Assembly: GCA_947174645.1 (NCBI GenBank)
Contig: CAMWJR010000038.1
Coordinates: 1-8,352, forward strand
From: an uncultured Verrucomicrobiota bacterium
GTDB lineage: Bacteria > Verrucomicrobiota > Verrucomicrobiia > Opitutales > LL51
Direction: 5' to 3'
Length of the DNA stretch: 8,352 nucleotides
A model generated the notes under the pieces. The model saw only the letters and a list, made by a program, of their open reading frames with translations. It did no database searches and was not told where the DNA came from. This document shows, piece after piece, positions 1-5,960 of the stretch; position 1 is the first letter of the stretch, and every line of letters begins with the position of its first letter. The position numbers and the translations under genes were made by a program.

Positions 1-12
1 GCGGAAAATGTT

Positions 13-810
13 TCATTCTTGTTGAATCCCCAAGTAATCCTGCTGAAGAAGGTAGTAGTAGTCGATGTCTTTGTATTGGCCCTCTTTTTTGAGGCATTCC
101 TTGCGGAGATATTCGTGTTGGAAGCCACATTTTTCAATCACGCGCTTCGAACGAGCGTTATCGGAAAAGCAGTTAACCTCAAGGCGGTGGATATTTAGGT
201 CGCGGAATACGTAGTCGATCACGCGCTTGGCCGCCTCTGTCGCGTATCCTTTGCCCCAGTACGGCTTGGCGAGCCAGTAGTGTAGTTCCGCACGATCAAA
301 GGAGGACTCGAGGGTTAGTCCAATGACTCCCATGAGACGCCCGGCATCAGGTTCAGTAATCGCCCAGTACAGACCTTCCTGGCGACTCGCTTGGTAGCTC
401 AAGGAGTGCAGGTAGTGGATCGCTTGCTCTTTGGAAGTGGGCCAGGGAATGTAGATGAGCATGTACACCGCATCACGGTCGTTCCAGGTCGCAAAAAAGT
501 CGTCGTAATCTCCCGAATTAATGCCCCGTAACACCAGGCGATCGGTCCCGAGCGGGGGGACTTGTGCAAGGCCTTTCATCTCTGGATGTCGTTCACGGTA
601 AGGATTTTTTCGCAGCGCCTCGAGCTTCGCCTGAACCGCATCACTGGGGTGGTTGGTATAGCGCCCGACGGAATTGGTAGAGCTTGAAGCGACTGGAATG
701 CGCCTTTGAGGAGTATGGCGTTGACGGCACTCGAGGATACCGTAAGCGAAGAGCCCCAATAAAATCCCAAAGATCGCGATCCAACCGCGACGTGCCTGCT
801 TTTTATTCAC
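13..810 (-). CDS. Membrane-anchored GNAT N-acetyltransferase (RimJ/RimL-like)
   Basis: A 265-residue protein. Residues about 10-26 are a hydrophobic helix preceded by Lys/Arg, which looks like a signal anchor. A charged, low-complexity linker runs to about residue 85. A GNAT domain of the RimJ/RimL type fills 88-260: it begins with TDRLVLR (89-95), has the acetyl-CoA pyrophosphate loop WGKGYATEAAKR (185-196), and ends with the usual N-x-x-S-x-R-V-I-E-K-C-G-F segment (218-230). The family transfers acetyl from acetyl-CoA to an amine; the substrate cannot be told from sequence. It is a clear paralog of the GNAT encoded just upstream (931-1491), whose product lacks the anchor. The start is GTG at 808-810 with no visible Shine-Dalgarno; the frame stays open upstream to 876 but offers no ATG, GTG or TTG. 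The anchor argues that this start is about right. A membrane-tethered GNAT is uncommon. Confidence 0.85.
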   Translation of the reverse strand: MNKKQARRGWIAIFGILLGLFAYGILECRQRHTPQRRIPVASSSTNSVGRYTNHPSDAVQAKLEALRKNPYRERHPEMKGLAQVPPLGTDRLVLRGINSGDYDDFFATWNDRDAVYMLIYIPWPTSKEQAIHYLHSLSYQASRQEGLYWAITEPDAGRLMGVIGLTLESSFDRAELHYWLAKPYWGKGYATEAAKRVIDYVFRDLNIHRLEVNCFSDNARSKRVIEKCGFQHEYLRKECLKKEGQYKDIDYYYLLQQDYLGIQQE

Positions 811-816
811 ACCCAG

Positions 817-844
817 AGGATAGTCGTTAACGTTGATTTGTAAA
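817..844 (-). promoter_or_regulatory. Possible promoter before the anchored GNAT gene
   Basis: Read on the minus strand, TTTACA (839-844) and TATCCT (817-822) are separated by 16 bases. The expected transcription start would fall almost on the GTG start codon at 810, so the message would be leaderless or nearly so. That would fit the missing Shine-Dalgarno. The match is only moderate, and read-through from the upstream GNAT gene is equally possible because no terminator is visible in the 120-base gap. Confidence 0.25.
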
Positions 845-930
845 CGGAAATGATAGTGCAGATACTCGGTTTTTAAGCTGGTATTGCGGAGTCGAGCAGA
901 GTTTTTTAATAAGGACTGGCTGCGGTCGTA

Positions 931-1491
931 TTAGACGAGATCACTGCGTAAAAGGCTGTAATTTTTGACGTCCTCGTAGTGCCCAAAGCGCTTGACGTAG
1001 TGACGGAAGGTGCCCTCGTATTGGAAGCCGCACTTTTGGATTAAGCGTTGGGAACGTAAGTTGCGGGACATGTGGTTGACATCTAGGCATTCGAGACGTA
1101 GATCCTGGAAGGCATAGCGGATTGCGCGTTTAGCGGCCTCGGTTCCGTAGCCTTTACCCCAATAGAGCCTTCCAAGCCAATAGTGGAGTTCCCCACGATC
1201 GTGCTCCGGGTAGAGCGACATCCCAATCGTCCCAATGAATACGCCATCGCTATCGTAAATCCCCCAAAAGCGGCCCTTATTTTCAGAACAGAGCCAGTGA
1301 ACGTAATCGATCCATTGCTGGCTGTCTGCGAGCGTGTATGGCCAAGGGGCGTACGTCATCATGTAGACCGTCTCATAATCGGAAAGCAGCTCGGTAATCC
1401 GTTCCGCGTCCTCTTTTTGGATAGGGCAAAGCGCTAACCGTTCGGAGTAGAGTATCGGACAACACTGTAATGTCTCGACCTCGGTCGACAT
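931..1491 (-). CDS. GNAT N-acetyltransferase (RimJ/RimL-like), coupled to chaperone gene
   Basis: A 186-residue single-domain GNAT. Residues 16-22 (SERLALC) open the domain, YWGKGYGTEAAKR (110-122) is the acetyl-CoA binding loop, and NLRSQRLIQKCGF (144-156) is the C-terminal signature of RimJ/RimL and related acetyltransferases. It shares the blocks ELHYWL, YWGKGY-TEAAKR and KCGFQ-E with the neighbouring GNAT at 13-810, and the two genes align at DNA level too, so they arose by tandem duplication. The ATG at 1489-1491 is chosen over a start at 1587 because a GGAG site (1499-1502) lies 7 bases upstream, and because the extra 32 residues would only translate the other frame of the chaperone gene and carry no domain. 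The start lies 2 bases after the chaperone stop, which suggests translational coupling. The substrate is unknown; a ribosomal-protein or small-molecule amine is typical for the family, a secreted effector role is speculation. Confidence 0.9.
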   Translation of the reverse strand: MSTEVETLQCCPILYSERLALCPIQKEDAERITELLSDYETVYMMTYAPWPYTLADSQQWIDYVHWLCSENKGRFWGIYDSDGVFIGTIGMSLYPEHDRGELHYWLGRLYWGKGYGTEAAKRAIRYAFQDLRLECLDVNHMSRNLRSQRLIQKCGFQYEGTFRHYVKRFGHYEDVKNYSLLRSDLV

Positions 1492-1493
1492 GA

Positions 1494-1988
1494 TTACGCT
1501 CCAAACATCATCATATTGGGATCGATTCCTACGGGGCCTGCGGCTGGAACATCGGCACTGGGTGACGCGGTCGGATGTTCTTCCCATTCTTGTCGGCGTT
1601 TCGAGTTCCAGTGGTCCATTGCATTGACGAAATCCTCCATGACTTTGTAAAAATAATCATCGTTCATGAAGTTGATATCGCAAAATTGCTGAAGGGTCAG
1701 CGTGCCATCTTCGGGATCGAAAGAGACGTTCGAACCAGCCGTATCGCGCCAAAAGTGGCAGCTCTCCAAAATGCCCTGGTAATAATCCGCGCCGTCTTCC
1801 GGTAGCGCCCCGATATAACCTAAATATTCAATCTGTTCCTTTTCTTTATCGAAAGAGCACCGGACGAAAAATTTCTCATCGAACGCCAGGTAACAGGTAT
1901 TTTCGTCATCAACCTGGAGCCCTTCAATTTTCAACTTCTCTGCGAGGCGCTGGACGTACCCCTTAAAAACCTCTACCGCATTTTCCAT
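1494..1988 (-). CDS. CesT-like type III secretion chaperone
   Basis: A 164-residue acidic protein. Residues 1-127 have the layout of the CesT/Tir chaperone fold: an N-terminal amphipathic helix (about 5-22), strands around 30-60, a helix leading to L-E-S-C-H-F-W (74-80), the strand pair N-V-S-F-D-P-E-D-G-T-L-T-L (87-99), and a final helix ending F-V-N-A-M-D-H-W (120-127). The pattern of a short helix, then a strand with D-x-x-x-G-x-L-x-L, then an F-x-x-A-x-x-W helix is typical of class I chaperones that bind the N-terminus of an effector and keep it ready for secretion. A tail at 138-164 is rich in Pro, Ala and Ser and ends in three Met; it looks disordered. It is the first gene of the minus-strand cluster, followed after 2 bases by a GNAT gene. 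The YbjN family shares the fold and is the main alternative. The family call rests on pattern, not on a search. Confidence 0.65.
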   Translation of the reverse strand: MENAVEVFKGYVQRLAEKLKIEGLQVDDENTCYLAFDEKFFVRCSFDKEKEQIEYLGYIGALPEDGADYYQGILESCHFWRDTAGSNVSFDPEDGTLTLQQFCDINFMNDDYFYKVMEDFVNAMDHWNSKRRQEWEEHPTASPSADVPAAGPVGIDPNMMMFGA

Positions 1989-1999
1989 ACCGTGGTCCG

Positions 2000-2027
2000 A
2001 TCATATTCTTATTACAAATTTTTGCAA
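2000..2027 (-). promoter_or_regulatory. Sigma-70-like promoter for the chaperone-GNAT cluster
   Basis: On the minus strand TTGCAA (2022-2027) and TATGAT (2000-2005) stand 16 bases apart; the -35 matches four of six and the -10 five of six consensus positions. Transcription would begin near 1993, leaving a leader of only about 5 bases before the ATG at 1988. No good Shine-Dalgarno is seen there, which agrees with a very short leader. Confidence 0.5.
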
Positions 2028-2113
2028 TGTGATTTTTACGTAACAAGAGTGTTTACTTTCCTGCAATAGCGTAATTGGATTGAAATTTTCCCATAAAATT
2101 TCACGATCGTGCC

Positions 2114-2776
2114 ATGGGGGTTCGCATTAACGGATTGTCGCCAGCCAAGCGACTATGGGCCAAGCTTGCGACGCAGATGATCCAGTTTTGGTTACGGACG
2201 CTGTCGCTCGAAGTCGACCCTCAAAGCGAAGAACTTTTACGCCGTTACCGTTCGCGTGCGAAGATTTGTGTTTTGTGGCACAATCGCCTCATGGTTGCAC
2301 CTTTGATTTATCGGCGCTATTTTCGGGACCAAACAATGTACGGGCTAGTGAGTCCGAGTCGAGATGGAGCATGGCTCACGGCATTACTTGAAAATCTCGG
2401 CATTCGTGCTGTCCGCGGGTCATCGCAGCATCGCGGTCGCGGTGCGTTGCTGGAGATGCGAAACGTTCTTCATCGCGGGCATTCGGTAACGATCACGCCG
2501 GATGGTCCTCGCGGTCCGCGCTACGTCGCTAAGCCCGGGGTTGCAGTTTTAGCCAAAGAATCTCACGTGCCGGTTCTATTAGGTGGGATTGCTGTTCCAA
2601 AGTGCTGGCGTCTCAAATCCTGGGACCGCTTTTATCTTCCCAAACCGTTTTCAAAAATCTACCTCAACCTCGAGACCATCGATCCCGAAGAATACGCAAA
2701 TCTCTCCTTTGGAGAGTTGCAAACCTATTTACAAAAAGTGTTATACAGCCTCAATTCGAAGCGTCGGTTTTTATAA
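2114..2776 (+). CDS. DUF374 lysophospholipid acyltransferase family protein
   Basis: A 220-residue protein matching the DUF374 family, relatives of the LpxL/PlsC acyltransferases found in Gram-negative envelopes. Visible family blocks are VLWHNRL (53-59), the S-P-S-R-D-G stretch (80-85), V-R-G-S-S (100-104) and TITPDGPRGPRY (126-137). The last two are the most diagnostic. A weakly hydrophobic N-terminal helix (about 13-31) probably lies against the inner membrane. By family, the likely role is acylation of a lipid A precursor or a lysophospholipid at the inner membrane; the exact acceptor is not settled for DUF374. The length is normal and no key block is missing. The ATG at 2114 has no clear Shine-Dalgarno; a TAAAAT (2094-2099) could be a -10, but no convincing -35 accompanies it. 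It is transcribed divergently from the chaperone cluster, sharing a 125-base intergenic region. Confidence 0.88.
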   Translation: MGVRINGLSPAKRLWAKLATQMIQFWLRTLSLEVDPQSEELLRRYRSRAKICVLWHNRLMVAPLIYRRYFRDQTMYGLVSPSRDGAWLTALLENLGIRAVRGSSQHRGRGALLEMRNVLHRGHSVTITPDGPRGPRYVAKPGVAVLAKESHVPVLLGGIAVPKCWRLKSWDRFYLPKPFSKIYLNLETIDPEEYANLSFGELQTYLQKVLYSLNSKRRFL

Positions 2777-2799
2777 GGGGAAGCGAGGGAGTATTTTTT

Positions 2800-2838
2800 A
2801 TGAAGGCCGTATCGCGCCGATTCGCGATACCTAAGTAA
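2800..2838 (+). CDS. Tiny ORF of 12 codons containing a hairpin
   Basis: ATG at 2800 opens a 12-residue reading frame, MKAVSRRFAIPK, ending at TAA 2836-2838. A purine-rich GAGGGAG sits about 8 bases upstream, a better ribosome site than those of most genes here. Most of the ORF is occupied by the hairpin at 2809-2830. It could be a leader peptide, a remnant of a lost gene, or chance. Nothing in the peptide identifies a function. Confidence 0.2.
   Translation: MKAVSRRFAIPK
2809..2830. repeat. Perfect inverted repeat, 8-base arms, 6-base loop
   Basis: GTATCGCG (2809-2816) and CGCGATAC (2823-2830) are exact reverse complements around a 6-base loop. It lies 33 bases after the acyltransferase stop. 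No T-run follows, so it is not a standard intrinsic terminator; it may act as an RNA 3'-end stabiliser, a factor-dependent terminator or a protein-binding operator. Confidence 0.6.
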
Positions 2839-3003
2839 GTAACGAAGGTAGAATTTTGCAACGATGGCACAGAGGAGTGCAGGGGAGGCTGTCGTAACTA
2901 ATTACAGCGTTTCATAAGATGTTTTTATTGCTTTTCGCAATGTTTTAAGGTCGTTATTATGATCTTGACTCCGAGAGAAATCGCGCCGATAGTGCTGGAA
3001 TAT

Positions 3004-4155
3004 ATGAATAAATCATGCAAGAAGGGAAGACGTTTTTTAACGGTTTTGTCAATATCGTTAGGCTGCTTTGGAATGAATGTCCTACGCGCAAGTGCGGAGG
3101 ATGCGAGAGTAAGTGAGGAGAGTTATAATACAATCACGGAAATTTTAAAACACATGATTCGAGAATGCGCAGGATTTCTTGGAAAATACTTCGAATTTGA
3201 TAGATTTGGGTTACGAGCCTGCCACTATGTAGAGTACGAGGAACCCCTGAAGTATGAGTGTCATTTTTATCACACAAATGACAATTATTTCGAGGAGGTT
3301 GAACGGCTGTTATCCTATGCTAAAAAACTACGACGAAAGACAGAGAAGGTCATGATCTCAGAGGGACTGCCGGAAGAGTTTTTAGAATTGGCGAAAGAAA
3401 AGGTTGGATGCTTATCAGGGGCTATTGCTAGTATGGAACGTGATTTGTTGCGACGAGCTGAGTTTTTAAAGGACGATACATCGAGAATAGTTGATTACGT
3501 TCAATCCTTTCAAACAGTAGATGAAATATTTGCGGCTTTTAACCGATTAGGTTATGAGGGGCAAAGGGCTGTTTATAGGTGGTTGTGTCGGCAGAAGGCA
3601 CCCAGAGAAAATTTAAAAGAGTTTAAGAAATTGATTGACAAAAAACTGAGGGAGTCTGTTCCGTCGGGGATGTGCTTCCCTCTATATCTTCTTTTGTGGG
3701 TTCCGATGGGAGATTTCCCTGATATTGTAAACAAATTACCCCAAGACGAGGCGGTAACCTGTGTTAGAAGTTGTCTAGATCCTCAAAATGAGAAATGGAT
3801 GCGCTACAAGATTGGGACCAGGGGGAATGAGAGTGAAATTAGGAGTGAATGTCAAGAATTTGTCTGGCTACTATTTCGTGATTTAAATCAGGTAAACATG
3901 CGAGAAGTTTTTCCGGGTATAGTTTCGCAAAAATTGCTTCAAAAATACCAAGCGAAAAATGCATTCTTTTTATTGAATCAAGAGGGCATGGGGCAGTGTT
4001 TTCCCGATGTTCTCACCCGTTTTGGCTATCCTCGGCCGCACACTATACGTTGGGCTCAAGATACGTATGATTATATGAATACGAGCAATCGGGAGAAGAG
4101 CATTGCATCTGTCTCCTCTAGGTGGTTGGAGCATCTGAAACCAGATTCCGAATAA
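3004..4155 (+). CDS. Exported protein of unknown function, AT-rich gene
   Basis: I do not recognise this 383-residue protein. From the ATG at 3004 it begins with a good signal peptide: a basic n-region (KSCKKGRR), a hydrophobic core of about 15 residues and an A-S-A cleavage site, cutting after residue 31. The mature part is mostly helical, charged, and has ten cysteines scattered along it, with no repeat or catalytic motif I can name. A start at 2959 is possible (AAGG 8 bases upstream) but would bury the signal peptide behind 15 extra residues. A TATGAT at 2958-2963, with a weak TCGCAA 17 bases before it, could be a -10 box and would also exclude 2959. The gene is visibly AT-richer than its neighbours: bases 3481-3540 hold 20 G+C of 60, against 40 of 60 for 2401-2460 in the acyltransferase. 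It stands alone, with no close partner. A lineage-specific or acquired secreted factor is the likeliest reading. Confidence 0.75.
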   Translation: MNKSCKKGRRFLTVLSISLGCFGMNVLRASAEDARVSEESYNTITEILKHMIRECAGFLGKYFEFDRFGLRACHYVEYEEPLKYECHFYHTNDNYFEEVERLLSYAKKLRRKTEKVMISEGLPEEFLELAKEKVGCLSGAIASMERDLLRRAEFLKDDTSRIVDYVQSFQTVDEIFAAFNRLGYEGQRAVYRWLCRQKAPRENLKEFKKLIDKKLRESVPSGMCFPLYLLLWVPMGDFPDIVNKLPQDEAVTCVRSCLDPQNEKWMRYKIGTRGNESEIRSECQEFVWLLFRDLNQVNMREVFPGIVSQKLLQKYQAKNAFFLLNQEGMGQCFPDVLTRFGYPRPHTIRWAQDTYDYMNTSNREKSIASVSSRWLEHLKPDSE

Positions 4156-4415
4156 ATCACAGTGGTGTTTATATTTAGTCGACAGGGCGAATGTTGTCCC
4201 CCTGCATTTAGAGCCTCTTGTTAGCTAGGGAGTCCTAATTGTTTTTGAGGGAAGCAGTTTGGGAAGAGTGATTTGGCTTCTGTCTCTTCGCGGCGGTATT
4301 ACGAGTAAAACTTACCTGAATCTAGGCGAATAGGATGAAGAAAGAATTTTCCTTCGTGCCAGAGTCTCTCCTAGTTTTTGGAAAATCTCTTAAGAAATAC
4401 GGCCTCTGAGAATAT
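4156..4415. other. AT-rich intergenic region without a recognised gene
   Basis: Between the orphan gene and the rpsT promoter I see no conserved gene or RNA. A weak hairpin can form from CAGGG (4183-4187) and CCCTG (4200-4204), but no T-run follows it. One short ORF (4335-4409) is listed separately. No clear terminator for the upstream gene is visible. Confidence 0.5.
4335..4409 (+). CDS. Possible 24-residue small ORF
   Basis: ATG at 4335 begins a 24-residue frame starting MKKEFSFVPES and ending at TGA 4407-4409. A TAGG lies about 8 bases upstream as a weak ribosome site. The peptide is basic at both ends with a short hydrophobic middle (LLVF). It resembles nothing I know and may be chance in a stretch that otherwise carries no gene. 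Confidence 0.15.
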   Translation: MKKEFSFVPESLLVFGKSLKKYGL

Positions 4416-4417
4416 CT

Positions 4418-4467
4418 AAAAAATTTTTAGAAAAGGACTTGACAACGCGCAAATGGGGTGCTATTAC
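4418..4467 (+). promoter_or_regulatory. Strong rpsT promoter with UP element and extended -10
   Basis: TTGACA (4439-4444), a perfect -35, is followed after exactly 17 bases by TATTAC (4462-4467), preceded by TGC, which makes an extended -10. Upstream, 4418-4437 fits the E. coli UP-element consensus (AAAWWTWTTTT, two bases, AAAA, three bases) at 14 of 15 constrained positions; only 4423 differs. One base separates it from the -35, the same register as in the rrnB P1 promoter. Transcription would begin near 4474, giving a leader of about 27 bases for rpsT. Its position also shows that an ATG at 4453 lies inside the promoter and cannot be the start. Confidence 0.85.
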
Positions 4468-4500
4468 GTTGCTCGTAATTTAGAAATACGGAGCGCGAGG

Positions 4501-4743
4501 ATGGCTAACAAGAAGGCGTCATTGAAAGGAATAAGACAAGCGGCAAGGCGTACGGTGCGTAATCGGGCGATCGTGAGCCGTTTAAGAACACAGCTTAAGC
4601 GGGTGCGGGCTTCGGAAGGTGAAGAAGCGGAAAGCGCCGCGCGGGTTTATGTCTCCTATCTCGATAAGGCGGTGAAGGTTGGCCTTGTCCATCGCAATAA
4701 GGCGGCGCGTAGCAAGAGCGCATTGGCGCAACTCGTGTTCTAG
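4501..4743 (+). CDS. rpsT: Small ribosomal subunit protein bS20
   Basis: An 80-residue, very basic, helical protein. It opens MANKKASLKGIRQAARRT and continues with N-R-A-I-V-S-R-L-R-T-x-L-K, then a second helix with Y-L-D-K-A-V-K-x-G and the family's closing I/V-H-x-N-K-A-A-R-x-K-S-x-L segment (about 59-73). bS20 binds 16S rRNA early in assembly of the 30S body. At 80 residues it is slightly shorter than the usual 85-90. The ATG at 4501 is supported by GGAG (4490-4493) 7 bases upstream and by the promoter at 4418-4467, which rules out the in-frame ATG at 4453. The gene is a single-gene unit, with its own strong promoter and an intrinsic terminator 30 bases after the stop. Confidence 0.97.
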   Translation: MANKKASLKGIRQAARRTVRNRAIVSRLRTQLKRVRASEGEEAESAARVYVSYLDKAVKVGLVHRNKAARSKSALAQLVF

Positions 4744-4773
4744 TTGAGAAATTTCCCATCCATATCCCATCCA

Positions 4774-4807
4774 GCCCTCGGTTCTTTAACCGAGGGCCTT
4801 TGGTTTT
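4774..4807 (+). terminator. Intrinsic terminator of rpsT
   Basis: GCCCTCGGTT (4774-4783) and AACCGAGGGC (4788-4797) form a perfect 10-base stem with a CTTT loop, followed by a T-rich tail (CTTTGGTTTT). It lies 30 bases after the rpsT stop. Confidence 0.95.
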
Positions 4808-4936
4808 CAGCCGAAAGACTCTTCAGTTGATGTCGTCCTTAGAAAATTATCGAAAAAGTAATCCTTCACGGGGGAATACGGGAAAAATAAGCTTGTGTCC
4901 TTCGTGGCGAACAATTATCCTGCGGCGGTAATTAGA

Positions 4937-5932
4937 ATGAATAGGAAAAGTATTTATAGCTCTCTCACGTTGCTGGCGTGTGCATTTCCGCTTTTCGCGG
5001 ATCAGCAACAGGTGTTGACCGAAAGCAATGTGGTGGCGCCAGAGCCTGCTGCGCCTGTGGTTGAAAAGCAGATTCCTGTGACCGAAAAGCAAGCGACGAT
5101 GACAGCAGCACAAGCTTCAGCTGCGGCGAAAACGGCCGATGGAAAGACAGAAGCCGCACAACTTGCGTTAAAACCGGACGAAACCGAGTTGCAGTTGACG
5201 CGCTTCGGTACGATTACGGCTTGGAATATGGGGTTGTGCCATTTCTTGACGGCGAAAGATTATCAGTATTTCGAAAAGGGTTTGCGTGGTGCGATTGTGG
5301 AACGTCAGATGCCACCCAAGCTCACAGAGAAGGAGCAGGTCGCGTTGCAAGAATTTATCAGTAAGCGCGAGACAGAGCAGATCGAGAACAATCGCAAAGT
5401 TGGAGGAACATTCCGCAAAACGAAAGAAAAAGAGGCCGGCTTTAAAAAGCTTCCCAGTGGAGTCGTCGTTAATATCATTAAGGCCGGTGATAGCGTGCGT
5501 GCAACGGATGATTGCACCGTGGAAATCGATTACGAGGGAAAGCTGATCAGTGGCGAGGTCTTTGATAGTACTTTTGAGCGCAAGGAGCACGCGACGCTTT
5601 ATTTGGGGATGATCATTTCGGGGTTACGCGAAGTGATTCAGCAGATTGGTAATGGCGGCGAGGCGCGTGCCTTTATTCCGCCGGAAAATGCCTATGGTGA
5701 CGAGTCGATGGGGATTATCCCGGGAGGTTCGACACTCGAGTTTTGGATTAAAATCCATAAGATTACAAATCCCGTCGTCGATCTGAAGCCTGAATCTGCA
5801 AAACCTGCAGCGACTCCTGTTAAGGCAGAGACAGCTCCGACGCCAGCACCTGTTAGGGCAGAACCCGCGGGAGCGCCAGTTCCGGAATCGGCACCTGTTC
5901 CGGTGTCGCCAGCGGATTCGAGAGCTCGTTAG
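4937..5932 (+). CDS. Exported FKBP-type peptidyl-prolyl cis-trans isomerase
   Basis: A 331-residue protein. Residues 1-21 form a signal peptide (MNRK, hydrophobic core, cleavage after L-F-A). An Ala/Glu/Gln/Lys/Pro-rich linker runs to about 82. Residues 85-165 are a charged helical segment like the dimerising FKBP N-terminal domain of Mip/FkpA proteins. The catalytic FKBP domain covers about 174-277: V-E-I-D-Y-E-G (195-201), G-E-V-F-D-S-T (206-212), I-I-S-G-L (226-230), E-N-A-Y-G-D (250-255) and G-G-S-T-L-E-F (263-269). Most binding-pocket residues are kept, but the Trp at the base of the FKBP12 pocket (W59) is Leu230 here. A Pro/Ala/Val-rich tail (278-331) carries three 11-residue near-repeats. 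The likely role is folding of envelope or secreted proteins in the periplasm. ATG at 4937 is preferred over GTG at 4895 because it starts the signal peptide; a weak GGCGGT lies 7 bases upstream. A poor promoter-like pair (TTGTGT 4893-4898, TATCCT 4916-4921) is the only one noted upstream. Confidence 0.92.
   Translation: MNRKSIYSSLTLLACAFPLFADQQQVLTESNVVAPEPAAPVVEKQIPVTEKQATMTAAQASAAAKTADGKTEAAQLALKPDETELQLTRFGTITAWNMGLCHFLTAKDYQYFEKGLRGAIVERQMPPKLTEKEQVALQEFISKRETEQIENNRKVGGTFRKTKEKEAGFKKLPSGVVVNIIKAGDSVRATDDCTVEIDYEGKLISGEVFDSTFERKEHATLYLGMIISGLREVIQQIGNGGEARAFIPPENAYGDESMGIIPGGSTLEFWIKIHKITNPVVDLKPESAKPAATPVKAETAPTPAPVRAEPAGAPVPESAPVPVSPADSRAR
5813..5911 (+). repeat. Three degenerate 33-base tandem repeats in the FKBP tail
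   Basis: Units 5813-5845, 5846-5878 and 5879-5911 each encode 11 residues of a Pro/Ala/Val tail. Units 1 and 2 agree at 22 of 33 bases, including CCTGTTA followed by GGCAGA after one variable base; all three end in CGCCA. The third is more diverged. The phase keeps the reading frame, so copy number could vary without disrupting the gene. Confidence 0.6.
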
Positions 5933-5960
5933 GAGTTTCGTAGAAGGTATTTCTAACAAC

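Noticed and set aside
1492..1587. N-terminal extension of the second GNAT to 1587
   Set aside because: The extension overlaps the chaperone gene in another frame and reads as Arg-rich nonsense, whereas the ATG at 1491 has a good ribosome site.
2102..2111. Perfect 10-base palindrome CACGATCGTG just before the acyltransferase start, as an operator
   Set aside because: The same palindrome occurs at 1194-1203 inside a GNAT coding region, where it encodes conserved residues, so two copies can be coincidence. No second site lies near the promoter.
2926..2944. Hairpin ATTGC-TTTTC-GCAAT followed by GTTTT, as a terminator
   Set aside because: A 5-base AT-rich stem is too weak, and it sits just ahead of the orphan gene where a promoter would be expected.
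4453..4500. N-terminal extension of bS20
   Set aside because: The ATG at 4453 is within the promoter spacer, and the bS20 family begins with M-A-N at 4501.
5168..5590. A 140-residue ORF on the minus strand
   Set aside because: It is antisense to the FKBP domain, with no ribosome site and no domain; a shadow of the real gene.
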